Source of the DNA: Nemertoderma westbladi
Lineage: Eukaryota > Xenacoelomorpha > Nemertodermatida > Nemertodermatidae
DNA length: 64,000 nt
Direction of reading: 5' to 3'
Assembly (NCBI GenBank): GCA_032718475.1
Contig: JAUCBJ010003342.1
Coordinates: forward strand, 50,216 to 114,215
Shown: positions 52,522 through 63,731 of the stretch, one piece after another
How positions within the stretch are numbered: the first letter of the stretch is position 1
Layout: each line of letters opens with the position of its first letter
Program-made: the position numbers and the translations under genes
The notes under the pieces: generated by a model
Seen by the model: only the letters and a program-made list of their open reading frames with translations
Databases searched by the model: none
Told to the model about the DNA's origin: nothing

Positions 52522-54227
52522 ATCTGCTACATGAGTTTATCATTATTATAATGAGTTTATATTTAGGCTAGCGGGCGTCGCTGCCTACCCCTCTCTGCCC
52601 CCGGACAGTGCAAGATCCTCAGCGCCGATGTACCGTCGTCGCTGTGTTTTCGCCAACGTAGTAGCTACACAACGACAACGATAACCGGCACAAGTCACTC
52701 CACTGTCCGTCCCTAAGGCTTAGATTTACTTCAGGTTCTTGCTGCAGAGTTAGGGCTACTTTCACAATTGCGACTCGCTACTGTAAACACACTTTAGTAG
52801 TAACATTCACCTATAAACGCACAAATTCCACACAACTGTCACAAATTATACATATTCGGGCCATTTGTCCGTTAGTCAAGTGCCTTCCAGAATGCCACGT
52901 TATTATTATGTATCCTTGGATACTAGCAGTGTGCTATTTGTTCCCTATGCTATTCAATGGGGCAAGCTTTCTATTGTTCTTTTAACTCACTTCTAATTCT
53001 AGCGTGGTTGTTGCTATGGTGACATTATGGAAAGCTAGCGGTAGAATTAGGGTAATTCTCATGCATACAGATCTGGGATGCTATTTAATAGTAATTCTTT
53101 AATTGTCAATATTCCTCTTTATACATGATTTTATGAATTTTATCGGCTATTGACTATATATTGGAGATTCTCGCACACTAATATACTTAATAGAGTGAAT
53201 CTCCGCTCCCATGATCTATTAATTAATGGAATTTTGGGAATGTTATAAATTGTATAAAAATGACAATTTATCAAATTCATTAAAAGATATGAATTTAAAT
53301 TTATTCCCGTAAATTTTATTATTTAATATTAAAATAGACACAATTTTATTCCAGAACATATCTGGGGGGACTGGGATCCTTGATTCTAGGAAATTTGTCC
53401 TTTTAAGAGTATCGGCAAGTGCTACGATATCTTAATTGACTAGAATTTTAAAGGATCTAAATTTTGACAGATTTTAATTTATAGATTTTCTAGAGTTAAC
53501 TGGTAAGTAGTTACTCTATTGTATCTGTTTGACAGATTTTATAAATATTAATAGTTAATATTTAAGATGGGCACCGGTTTATTCCAGAACATGTCTGGGG
53601 ACGTTAACCACTGATTCTAGAATTTTTGTCTTTTAAGTATATCGGTGGGTGCCGCGATATCTTAATCGACTAGAATTACAGATGGTCAAAGGGTTTAACA
53701 GATTTATTTTGTGTTTTACGCTACTGTTAAAGGGACATCACGCTACTATATGTATTATTTAATATACGGTATGAGAGCAATATCGCACGAAGCAATGTCA
53801 GTGAGAAGAGGCAAGTCGTTTCCAAGGTCTACCCAGAGCTTGGTTTAGCCGAGACACGAGGATCTGAATTTTGCATTCCTAATACTCTACTTTACCAATA
53901 ATACTTGAATATAGTAGGAGCTTTATTGTACTTTAATAAGTACGGATATTTCATCTTACTGTAGTTACATATTTGTAATGTAATACGGACAGTAAGGAAA
54001 GAGAAAAATTATTATTTCTCGCCGTCGCGGTAAATATATAATATATAAGTAATTAAGTAATAAACACTAATATATATTGCACTAATCTACTAAATAATCG
54101 CTAAAATAACATTCTACTAAATAAAATTAAAGAAAACGATTATAATAAAATTACATAATAATACGTACCTAAATATAAAATAATAAGAATATAAAATAAT
54201 ATAGTCACACACCCACTCCAGACGCTG
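52522..54227. other. Element B, AT-rich region where integrase would be expected
   Basis: No coding remnant found. A segment with TTTATTCCAGAACAT, GATTCTAG and CGATATCTTAAT occurs twice (about 53350-53455 and 53580-53690), a direct duplication with roughly 80% identity by eye. A third of a kilobase next to ORF3 is GC-richer and may be its leader. Confidence 0.55.
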
Positions 54228-54857
54228 TTACGTTGGGGAGTCCCTAGATGTTTGTTGGATTAGGGAGGTGGTCGTGGGAAGAGTATCTTGCCTTCCATAG
54301 TTTCCGGACAGTTCTCTGCCTCTTTCCAGTAAACATAAACGACCAACTGGGCGATTGAGTTGTTGTGTTTCGAATACAATTCCAGGTTTCCTCTTCGTCC
54401 TGGAATAGTGACGATAGAAACATCGCTTCAAATACACAACGGCCTTACAAAGCCGATTCCAGGATCTATAGTGGTCCATCGCTCCCGGCAGGAGAGGTGA
54501 GAGTCCCGGCGAGACGTCTGGTGTTCCAGATCTCCAGTCTCTCTCTCTGATCTCCACAACAGATCGGTTCGCGGTGGGGGAGTTTAGATCCACAGTGTCG
54601 TCCCTGGCAATGTGTAGTACAGACAGATCTATCCCGGGTTTAAATAACCTTGATTTACTCGTCCGGGTTTTAGGTTTGACTTTCTCCGCTCCCATGGCTT
54701 GTCCAATCTCAGCCGTGGTAAGATGGGGAGGCCATTCATCTTCTTTACTTAGGAAGTCGGGTCCACCTAACCAGTCTGGAGTATCTGTCAGTTCTTGAGG
54801 AGTTGCTCCTCTGGAAGAGATGTCGGCTAGATTAATCGTCTCGGGGCAATGTCTCCA
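54228..54857 (-). pseudogene. Element B Pol remnant: end of RNase H and linker
   Basis: The minus-strand frame begins abruptly with WRHCPETINLADISSRG, the last motif of BEL/Pao RNase H, then GGPDFLSKEDEWPPHL and YRSWNRLCKAVVYLKR, the linker that normally precedes integrase, and stops at 54228. Everything between protease and this motif is deleted. The frame is different from that of the protease ORF, so the deletion is out of frame. Confidence 0.8.
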
Positions 54858-56011
54858 TGATCTACATTGGAGTTAATATCGTCATTATCTGAGGAGTATG
54901 GTGTTCCCTCAGTTAGGTCGTCAACTTCACTGCTCTCTACTTCCCATTCACTTAATTGATATACCTGTTCCTTTGGTAATCTTTCCATGAGAGTTCTACG
55001 GGAAGGGCCAGTAAAGTACCAACCTACTCTAGTTCTTCCCGCATAGACTTGTAATGGTTGCGGTTGAACAGGCCGTTTCTCCAATGTCTCTAGCGCTTCA
55101 TGCGCATTTTGGCCGATGAGTATTTGCACTCCAGGGTAATCTGTGTTGAATCTAGGTATATTAAGCTGCTGGGTGGAATCGTCCTCATCCCAGTTATAAG
55201 GTTCTACTTGGCTGGTAGCGAAGTTCTTTATCGCCACCATTTTTACTGACCTTATACTATGTTCTCCTAGTTCATCCTGGGGGGTGGACAACGCACCTAC
55301 ATAATAATCCGCTATTACTGTAGATTTCCAAACCTGCATAATTCCTGACATGTTTAACTTAGTTCGGAACTTGGGTTGTCCAGCAAAGATGTCTTCGGCT
55401 AGTTCTTTGTCGATGAATGTTCCTGTGCTACTGGAGTCAAGGAGGGCGTTCACTATATAACTCCTTTTAGGTCCGTGGACCCTCAACTGTACTACTGGAA
55501 ATTCTCGGATTCCTACATTGGAAGTTGGTGCTTTCCAAGATGGTTGTCGGTCAGAAGTAGTTAGGGGGAGCTCGCTATCGGTGTCCTTTTCATACATAAG
55601 TGCTCGATACACTGCGGTATTTATCAGGTAACAGGATTCGTTTTCATCGGAGAATTCGTCCGTATAGAATCCTTCCATCTCAGAACTTTGGTCAGTGTCG
55701 TTCACATCACTGAATTGGACATGCAGTTCGGAATCACTTACCTGACTCGGGCTGTTTCGTTCGAATTCAGTATGCAATAAGAGATGATGTTTTGCGCCGC
55801 ACTTCACACACCTTGCGTCTGAGTAACAGGTTCGCCGTTGGTGTCCTTGTCTGAGGCAATTATAACACAACCGCTTATCCCACATGACTTCCCGTCTATC
55901 CTTTAATGATTTCTTTAGGAATTCATCACACACATTCAAACGGTGGGTCCCGTCACATAGCGCACATTTCGGTTTGATATTACTTACCTTATTTTGAGTA
56001 ACGTTGTGCAC
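54827..56011 (-). CDS. Element B zinc knuckles and aspartic protease
   Basis: Three cysteine clusters occupy residues 16-71 (CALCDGTHRLNVC, CYNCLRQGHQRRTC, CVKCGAKHH), followed by an acidic spacer and a DUF1758-type protease with ALLDSSSTGTF, Asp192 (the usual LDT/S-A/G is altered to LDSSS). GWYFTGPSRR marks the end of the protease. The last residues are read out of frame past the deletion point near 54860. Upstream it should be fused to Gag; a one-base shift near 56095 separates them. Confidence 0.8.
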   Translation of the reverse strand: MHNVTQNKVSNIKPKCALCDGTHRLNVCDEFLKKSLKDRREVMWDKRLCYNCLRQGHQRRTCYSDARCVKCGAKHHLLLHTEFERNSPSQVSDSELHVQFSDVNDTDQSSEMEGFYTDEFSDENESCYLINTAVYRALMYEKDTDSELPLTTSDRQPSWKAPTSNVGIREFPVVQLRVHGPKRSYIVNALLDSSSTGTFIDKELAEDIFAGQPKFRTKLNMSGIMQVWKSTVIADYYVGALSTPQDELGEHSIRSVKMVAIKNFATSQVEPYNWDEDDSTQQLNIPRFNTDYPGVQILIGQNAHEALETLEKRPVQPQPLQVYAGRTRVGWYFTGPSRRTLMERLPKEQVYQLSEWEVESSEVDDLTEGTPYSSDNDDINSNVDHGDIAPRRLI

Positions 56012-56034
56012 ACTCGTTCTTTCTTCGGGCTTTC

Positions 56035-59000
56035 TTACCTGAATTCTCTTAGGAGACGTAGGAGGAGTTTTCTTACCTGTTCTCTCCTGTCATTGGTTCG
56101 AGACTTGAATTTACTTACGTCTTTAGGCGTTTTATTGACATAATAAGATCTTTCAGTGTCTTTCCCGCTGTCTTCTTCTTGAGAAGCCTGGCTTTCGCTG
56201 TCATCGGTATAACACACTGGTGTTACCTTTCTCCTAGAAACGGGTTTCTCACTAACCTTGTTTTCCGGTGTCTTCTCTCTGGACTGCTTTAGGAGCTGTA
56301 ATTTCACTTCTCCATCTAAGAATGACATGAGATCAGCCATGGTAGGGTCTCGTCGTTGTTGTTCCATCATATATAACACTTTCTTATCCCAGCGTGTACC
56401 TACTCCACCCTTAGGTAAAGTAGAGGCCACGGCTCCAATAACCATAGAACTCTGATATTCATGAGACTTACCTAGCCAATCAAATTGTCTACAGATCTCC
56501 TGAATCTCATAGGAAAACTCTATAATCCCACTGCTAATGAACTTTCGGGGCGCTACCAATTTTGCATACAAATACCTAGCTATGTTATTCCTATTACCAT
56601 ACCTGGTGTTTAGTGTATCCCAAACTTGTCTTAATCCATCTGGATGTCCAATAAACTTTAACGCCATTAACTTGGGAGATCCTTCCAAGCACTCGATGAG
56701 GAATCTAAGTTTCTCTCCATTAGATAGCACAGAGTTCTGTATGTTATCTTTGTAATATTCATTAAAAGGTAACCATTTCATCTCATCTCCATTGAACTTG
56801 ACTATCTCTCCCACCTTTACCGCTTGACGGGCTTCGGTTCTAGCCATTTGACGCGTAAAACTTTCTTGGGCCATCGTGTTATTTAATATCGAGTTATCGG
56901 TATATAAATTTCTCGGATTATGATCAGGTCTATAGGGAATATCATTGTCAACCGGTTTATAATTACCCTTAATAGGGTTTACTATAGGAGTTTCCACTTC
57001 ACTAGCTGTATAGATGCGTGTAGGCTCCACACCTTGCGCATGAAATACTTCAGGCCTAACAGGTTGACACATTGTTACAGGGGGTGGTGGTATACCCTTT
57101 TGTGTATTTACTAATTTATCGCGTTCTAACGCGATACTTTGCTGCACTTCTTGCAACTCTAACCTACTTTCCCTTACTGTTCCCTTAAACTGATGAACAG
57201 TCTCCTGCATCTGCCCGAGCAGGAGATTCATCCCTCGCCGCCCCTCATCCACCCACTTGACCACCGAAGCGGGAGCCGCCAAAGGAGTAGCGGGCAGACG
57301 AGAGACGACGGGCGATAAATTCTTGATGTCTTGCTCGGCGTCCAGGACGGGTTCGGACTCGGGAACAGTCCTACTGGGCACAGGTAGTTTAGTACTGTGC
57401 AAAGGGAATTTAGAGGTAGGTTCTGGGAGTACAGGTGTCTCTATCACCGAAGGGGTGGCTTCGAGAACAGGCCTAATTATTTCAGGCTCATCTACTATAG
57501 TAGGGAGTCTTTCTATTTTAATTATTTGGTCTGTGGGTTCTATACTACCTAAGTCTGTGTTAGTTAGTTGCCTTCTAACAGCTGGGGGCAAATCAGGCAA
57601 TTTCTGACTGTGGGACATTCTTCTACGCCTACTTAAACGAGATCTATTTCCTCCGCCTTCAGGATCGGTGGTATCGCCTTCATCAGAGGATGTAAATCCC
57701 TGTCTTTTGGGAGTAGATCGACTCATCATCTGCATTTGACTAGCTGTTAACTGTTTATTTATGCAGTCTTGATTCTCTTGAATATTTTCCAACTCTAGTT
57801 GGGTGGTCTCTTCAGATGCTCTTCGTTCTGCTTCTGCCACTGCTCGCTTTCTTTCCGCTTCTGCAGCTTTTCTTTCCGCTTCTGCCGCTGCCGCTTATGC
57901 CTCTGCCGCTGCCTCTGCCGCTTTTCTTTCCACTTCTGCCACTTTTCTTTCTGCTTCTGCCGCTGCCACTGCCGCTGCTGCTGTCTTTCTGTCTTCTATA
58001 CGTTTTTTCTTGACTTGTTCTTCTTGGACCCTAGCGATGCGGAGCCTTTCATCAAATTTAGCTTGGTTCGCAGCTATCATATCTGCATCGATTGCGTCCA
58101 ACACAAGCTTGGCTCCTTCACTATTAGGGCTAAGTCCAGACAGCCATCTCCTCAACTCTTCGTCACCTACAAATCGTTGATAGTCTGACAGATAGATGTC
58201 AATAGCATCCCTCTTATGCGGTTTTTCTGCTGTCACTTCACTTTCCACTTGGGAAAAGGTAGCGTCTGTTGATTCTCCATGGGTTGAGCGCTCAGCCAAC
58301 TGAGATTTCCACGGGGCAGTTCTTTGAACTTTGAGACTCACCCGCTGAAACCAAGTCTTTACGGCAACTTGCAACGACGTGTCTTGTCTTCTTTTCGAAG
58401 CCTCCTCAAAGGCCGATAAGATTAGTCTGATTCTTAGAATTCTTTCTCTAACTTGATAAAGCAGCTCTCCCTGCTCTTGAGGTCCTTGTGGTTGTCGAAA
58501 CAGTTGTTCCTCTAATCGCTCCATAGAGCTGAAGAATCCCTGTACGTATCCTGCTGCTGACCTCTTCCACACAGCTGGATCGCTGGTTTCTTTTGTCACT
58601 CCCATCCTGTGTATGTCTTCCCAGGCAGCTTCCGATAAGTCAAACGGGAGTCCGGGTCCGGGGAAGTTCCATTGCGACTCGACAATAGAATTCAGTTCTT
58701 CCCTTGTATATCCCGCATAACTATCCTTGGTCGATCGCTTACTTCTCGCCCAATCAATCTGGTGTTCCTCCACCACAATCAATACCCTAGTGAGTACGGC
58801 TGCGGGAAGGATGAGAAGGGGATCCAAATAAACCGCATCTGCCATCTTTGCTCCGCACTCGGGTGTCAGCTCTATAGTATCCGCACTACTGGAGCTGTCG
58901 GGCCGCTGAGAAATAAGTTCTCGGCTCGAGTGTTGCTGCTGTTCCGCTGCTTCTTGGTCCCGCTTGACCTGAGCTCGAGTGCCTATGATAGACCTACGGT

Positions 59001-59160
59001 GTTGGACTAGCCTAGGGTCTGATACTACTACTGGAGGGATGATCTTTCTTACAGTAGGAGGTGAGTTGAACTTCGGTCTCACACGTTCCACACTCCTGTC
59101 TGGGTCACAGATGGTTGTATCTAGGAGACTGTCTGACAGGTTTTGCTTTGTGTCAGACAT
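56035..59160 (-). pseudogene. Element B Gag ORF with one in-frame stop
   Basis: One frame from the ATG at 59160 to 56035 is broken only by a TAA at 57895-57897, within an Ala/Glu/Arg-rich coiled coil (AEAERKAAEAERK). The 421-codon first part has a helical block (LLILPAAVLTRVLIVVEEHQ ... WARSKRSTKDSYAGY) and ends in the coiled coil, much like ORF1 of element A. The 601-codon second part has a Ser/Thr-rich linker and, at about residues 345-525, the DUF1759-type Gag core (VKFNGDEMKWLPFNEYYKD ... RWDKKVLYMMEQQRRD). Here coiled-coil protein and Gag core are fused, whereas in element A they are separate overlapping ORFs. Confidence 0.8.
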
Positions 59161-60630
59161 GTTTGTTTGTACAGTTGAATGCCTACTGCTATATTACAGT
59201 TTAAGCAAGTCTAGTAATTCAGTATCCCCGTTAGCCTAGTAATTAATTACCGATATCGTTACTATATGTAACGTCATATATATACAATATATTAGAATAC
59301 CGGTATACAATTATAGTATGTATATAAGTATTATTACAGACTAGGTTTGTCACAGAATACCGGTATATAATTTCAGCACAAATATATAAATATATAATAA
59401 GCCTATCGTGAATACCGGTATACAGCTTACACTTATAGTATATATAAGTATAATTATGGACTAGAATTAATTACAGAATACCGGTATATAATTTCAGCAC
59501 AAATATATAGAAATATATAATAGGCCTATCGCAAATACGGGTATGTCAATTATTTTAGAATAATTGAATTTCTGAATTTTAGGGGTTACTTGTTTACTTT
59601 ACTTTACTTGATTACCGTTATTTAAGCAGTAGTCCAACTGACATTAAGACCTAATTGATGTATGACAGGCCTACTATTTTATAAATCGGTTTGAGTTGAT
59701 TTATAATATATGTGTACCCGTTTAATGGGTTTTGTCAATATTTGAAATAAATGTTATTATTTCTGGGAAGGAGTCACTACACAGAAGCTGTGCGCTCTCA
59801 GTGAAGTGCTACTTGTTGGACACTAAAACAAATAATTCTAATTTACCTAAGTAACTTAATACCACAAATTGCATACAATTCGGGGTGAGATTACAATCTC
59901 TAAATAAACACAAAAATTACACGTACGAATTTTTAGGGTAATTTTACAAGGAGTCTACAAACCAGCCTAACAAAGGGTTAGAATATCTGGTTATTACAAA
60001 CAGACAGGATACTACGGTATTTGAAAATAACAAGCAGTAGTAAATATACTGCGTTGTCCAGATAGGAAAAATACCACCGTCTGACGACTTATAGCCGTAG
60101 CGCTATAAGTACTACGTTATATTTAACGGAGTGTTCCTACCTAGAAGTTAATTACCGCGGTCTACCAGAACCAACGTGCCTATTAACCACTTTACAACAC
60201 AAATATACTGCCTACACACTAATTACCTTCGGAAAGTATTGTACACTAAACCCTAAATTAGGTACAAGTACTTATATAACAAATAACCAGCAGTTAGAAA
60301 TACTTGTACAGCTAAAAGAACCATAGTATCTGCTGGAGTGACGGGGGCACAAAATCACCAGTCTTTACCTACGCCAAGCAGCCCTGATGTAGTACCGGGG
60401 TTAGTTTAACTATAACGGTATGTATAACAAACACAATTACTGTTGTACCTGTACTGCTGTAAGTACCGGTTCGGGTGGTTAGGTAGTTAGGCCTACTGGG
60501 TACCGGTTGACCGGTACTTCAGCTTTATTGCCTACTGCAATACAGAAGCAATAACTGTTATTGTTCTTACCAGAACAATATTAAACTGTATTTATTGCCT
60601 ACACTGCAATCAGAAGATCATAACTGTTAT
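59161..60630 (-). promoter_or_regulatory. Element B leader with 120-bp tandem duplication
   Basis: Between the 5' LTR and Gag. GAATACCGGTATA dyads occur four times, and a block of about 120 bases (59296-59415 and 59411-59535) is duplicated, including CGGTATATAATTTCAGCACA. No canonical tRNA primer-binding site is evident beside the LTR. Confidence 0.6.
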
Positions 60631-61802
60631 TGTTCGCGCTTTCAGACCTTTAGCAGTTTAACCTGCCAAATTTAGATGTCTTCTAGATTATAAATCGACT
60701 TTAGCCTATGACGAGTATTTGATACACTACATTAGCCGAAGCCAGTCTATGCGCGACCATTCACCCGCTGGATATACCCGGGAGACTGGATTCGGAAGCT
60801 TTGACCTTATTGCGGTGTAGGCCTACTGTATTATTCGACTGATCGTTAATATATAATTTCTGACAAATATTATTCACTTTCGGGAAATATTAACAGTTCC
60901 TTTAGGACGTGGCGCTCTAAATATGTAAACAGAGTTATGACTTACACTAGACACAACGGGATGGCTATTGATTCACGTATAAAGCGCATTCTTTAGGAGA
61001 TGCTTTGTTATCAGTCACAATCATGCACAGTACCGCACAATACTGCACACCGATCTGCCGACCTTCACTAATTTTAGTCACATATAAAGAGAACAACAAC
61101 CGACACATGTAGTGCCTATGAAATAGCATTAGATTCACTCCAAAACCAATATAATGTAAGTCACAATTGTTATATGTAACCGGTCTCTTACCTTCAGTAT
61201 ATCAAGAAGATTGGGGGTTTTATAATTATTTATCGCTATTATCCAATATAATAATATTCCATCAACTGATATAATTAATAACCGACAGTAAATAGCAGTA
61301 AAAATGCGGTGTTTGTAGTTGACAATATGATTTGACACACTGACTTGCATGAGTTGATATGATTAGGTGAGGTAACAGTTATACGTTTCTATGATCAAGC
61401 CTACTAATGTTTGGCTAAAGCCTGAAACACAGAAATTCCAAAGCCGGTCTTCTGGCTGTGGACAAAATACACATACTGACTGAATTGCATGAGTTTCTGT
61501 ATACAATCTCCAACACAGAGTGAAAACCGCTCTGATTGGTCGACCGAACAAAGAACAAAGAAAAGTCACACGGCGGACACAGCTGATAGATGTCGTCATC
61601 GGAGTTCCGATGTTTAGAGTATTTGGCTTATTGCGACATAAAATCGCTAGTTATGTCCGCTAAAGTACACATACAGAAGAAATGGCTTTTTATGTCCACT
61701 AAAACACCGGTACAGTAAGGAAACGGCTTTTTATGTCCGTTAAAACAACTACAGAGTACTTTGCGGGGAAAATAACCAGCTAATTCCGCAAAAGCCTTTA
61801 CA
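60631..61802 (-). repeat. Element B, 5' LTR
   Basis: 1,172 bases, about 1.1% different from the left copy, with a 10-base deletion in the ACAAAGAACGAACAAAG region. Ends CCTTTACA, followed by TTCTC (61803-61807). Confidence 0.92.
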
Positions 61803-61807
61803 TTCTC

Positions 61808-61935
61808 CATACATTATAGAATTGTCGCTATGGCAGTATCACAGCCGATCCTGTCCCGATATGCAGTTTGATTATTGTGGAGTTTGATATTGATGAGGAA
61901 GTCGGTGAGAACGATACGTTCGAACACCTTCAACC
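61808..61935 (-). pseudogene. LINE reverse transcriptase, 5' fragment (split by element B)
   Basis: Minus-strand frame with KVFERIVLTDFL ... NNQTAYRDRIGCDTAIATIL, the N-terminal polymerase region of non-LTR elements. An in-frame stop follows; the frame then continues across element B into the motif-A region at 39386. The fragment ends at 61935, where an unrelated repeated segment begins. Confidence 0.75.
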
Positions 61936-61936
61936 A

Positions 61937-62206
61937 TCTCCATTTCGCGAATACGCTAATCAACATGAACCTACCAGTTCTCGGCAACCACATAAAAAAT
62001 TGTATACTGCAATTCCGAAACTGACCCAATGTTTTCCCTCTTTGGGGCCAGTTTGGGAACTTTTGAGGCCCATGGACCCCCAAATTGCCAAAGTGCAGAA
62101 AGCGCAAGATGTGACGCAGCTACGAATAGGTGCTGCCTACAATGATACATTGGCTATCATTAGAAAGCTTGCGTTGCAAGGATTCGAAATATGTAACAAT
62201 ATCTGA
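61937..62206 (+). other. Open frame in a dispersed segment, partner of 37386-37600
   Basis: Plus-strand frame from the LINE junction to a TGA at about 62204-62206: PSPFREYANQHEPTSSRQPH ... TQCFPSLGPVWELL ... VTQLRIGAAYNDTLAIIRKL. The first half is shared with 37386-37600, in the same frame. The last 50 bases also form the outer part of the large inverted repeat. Family not recognised. Confidence 0.4.
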
Positions 62207-62556
62207 ATTTCATTGAGAAACAGCTGAGATATCGGCGTTCAAAGATTGCAAGCTGTAATGTTCGCTGAATGCCATTTATTCTATTTAATAAATACATAAT
62301 GTTCTGGAACGTGTTATTTATTTTATGAGTTGGTAGGCAACAGCAGATACCAATACACCCAATACATCTATTGTGTAGCTATTCATACTTAAACAAAATG
62401 TCCCAGAACATCGTGTATTTATTAAATAGAATAAATGGCCTTCAGCGAACGATAATTCATGCAATCTTTGAACTCCTATATCTCAGCTGTTTCTCAATGA
62501 AATTCAGATATTGTTACATACTTGGAATCTTTGCAACGCAAGCTTTCTAATGATAT
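62155..62556. repeat. Large inverted repeat, arms about 155 bp
   Basis: Left arm 62155-62310 and right arm 62401-62556 are reverse complements with roughly 90% identity by eye, around a 90-base loop. Both arms contain GAAACAGCTGAGATAT and CATTTATTCTATTTAATAAA. The shape suggests two copies of one element inserted head to head, or a fold-back element. Confidence 0.85.
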
Positions 62557-63731
62557 GATAAAGTTACGACTAATGTGAAGAATGACCACGATACGGAGGG
62601 TACGATTTCGCAAAAGACACTTTAAAACGCCTATAAAAAAATTTAAAGGCAAAATCGAAAATTCCGACTACATGGGGTCAACCACGGTGAGTTAAACTAC
62701 AGTAGTTATGTTTCAAAGTTCAAGCAATATGATAAAGATTTGTAGAAAAATCTGGGGGGGGGGGTCCGTGTCATCAGAAAATAACACTATATTACGGTTC
62801 ATGGTGTATAATGGTACAGTTACTGTGCATCCATTTATTTATAAGGAATGTGAGTACCTGTTTAAATAATTAAATAATAAATAATATTGAAAGGGTGTTA
62901 AACAAAACTATTTTAAAATCAATTTACTTAGACACTTTGTAAATCTTCTCTTAGCCTAATGCATATTCGCAACTTCATTCATCTGTTGACAGGTAACGCT
63001 CCCTCCATATGTACGAGTTGGGGAGGGGGGGGGGGGGGGTTATGGATCAGGAAGGAATTGGTTGTATCCATTTAAAAAATTTCATTGTATATTTTATATT
63101 TTTTCTAGTAGGTAAATATCCCTGCCAGAATTTGTCCTGGTTTGTCCGAAGCTGCAGTATTCATGTCTGCATGTAATAATTAATTAACTGTATTTATTGT
63201 CGTAACACAGGCCCGTATCATGCGGGAGGGGGCTTTGGAGGACTGCCCCCCCACAAGACCCACTGCCCCCAGACATGTTTTGTTCACTCGTCTTGTTCAC
63301 AATTAATTAATAATAATAGTGTTGACCCCAGTGATCAATATTATTTGATACACATTGATATACTTATAATAGGATACACACTGACCTGACTCCCCACCAT
63401 TCCATTTTGGTCCAATTATATAATACTACATGACATTAACCTACCTACCTACCTGTAATTACTAAAAATACCCGACTGCTCCAGTTCTCTCATTGGCTAC
63501 CAGGGGTTGTTTGTTGTTGACCCATTGTCTAATTGTCTGTAATTTGGAGCCTGCTTACAGCTAAAAAGGCAGGCGTTGAGGGTTGCTTGCGCTGGTATCC
63601 ATATCCATAATTTGTTGTAACTTAACCTTAACCATATTATTCCTGAAGTGGGTCCTTCGCGCAGCACGTGACATAAACTTATGTAAGTGTTAACTCGAAA
63701 GTAATATAAGCAAAATCTAAGCAGATGTCCC
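62557..63731. other. No gene; scattered G runs
   Basis: Unique sequence. G runs at 62755-62764 and 63025-63039, and a C/G-rich patch at 63228-63280. Nothing else supportable. Confidence 0.45.

Larger units (their letters stand above)
39387..61802 (-). mobile_element. Element B: BEL/Pao-type LTR element lacking RT and integrase
   Basis: LTRs of about 1.18 kb (TGTTCGCGC ... CCTTTACA) bound 22.4 kb, of which 7.6 kb is nested element C. Minus-strand content: a long Gag ORF with one stop, zinc knuckles and protease, a remnant of the end of RNase H, and a huge intact third ORF. Polymerase, most of RNase H and integrase are absent. About 13 substitutions and one short indel region separate the LTRs, roughly 1.1%. 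The element must depend on enzymes from elsewhere; element A shares the pre-LTR sequence GGAGCGG and a homologous ORF3. It inserted into a LINE fragment. Confidence 0.9.
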
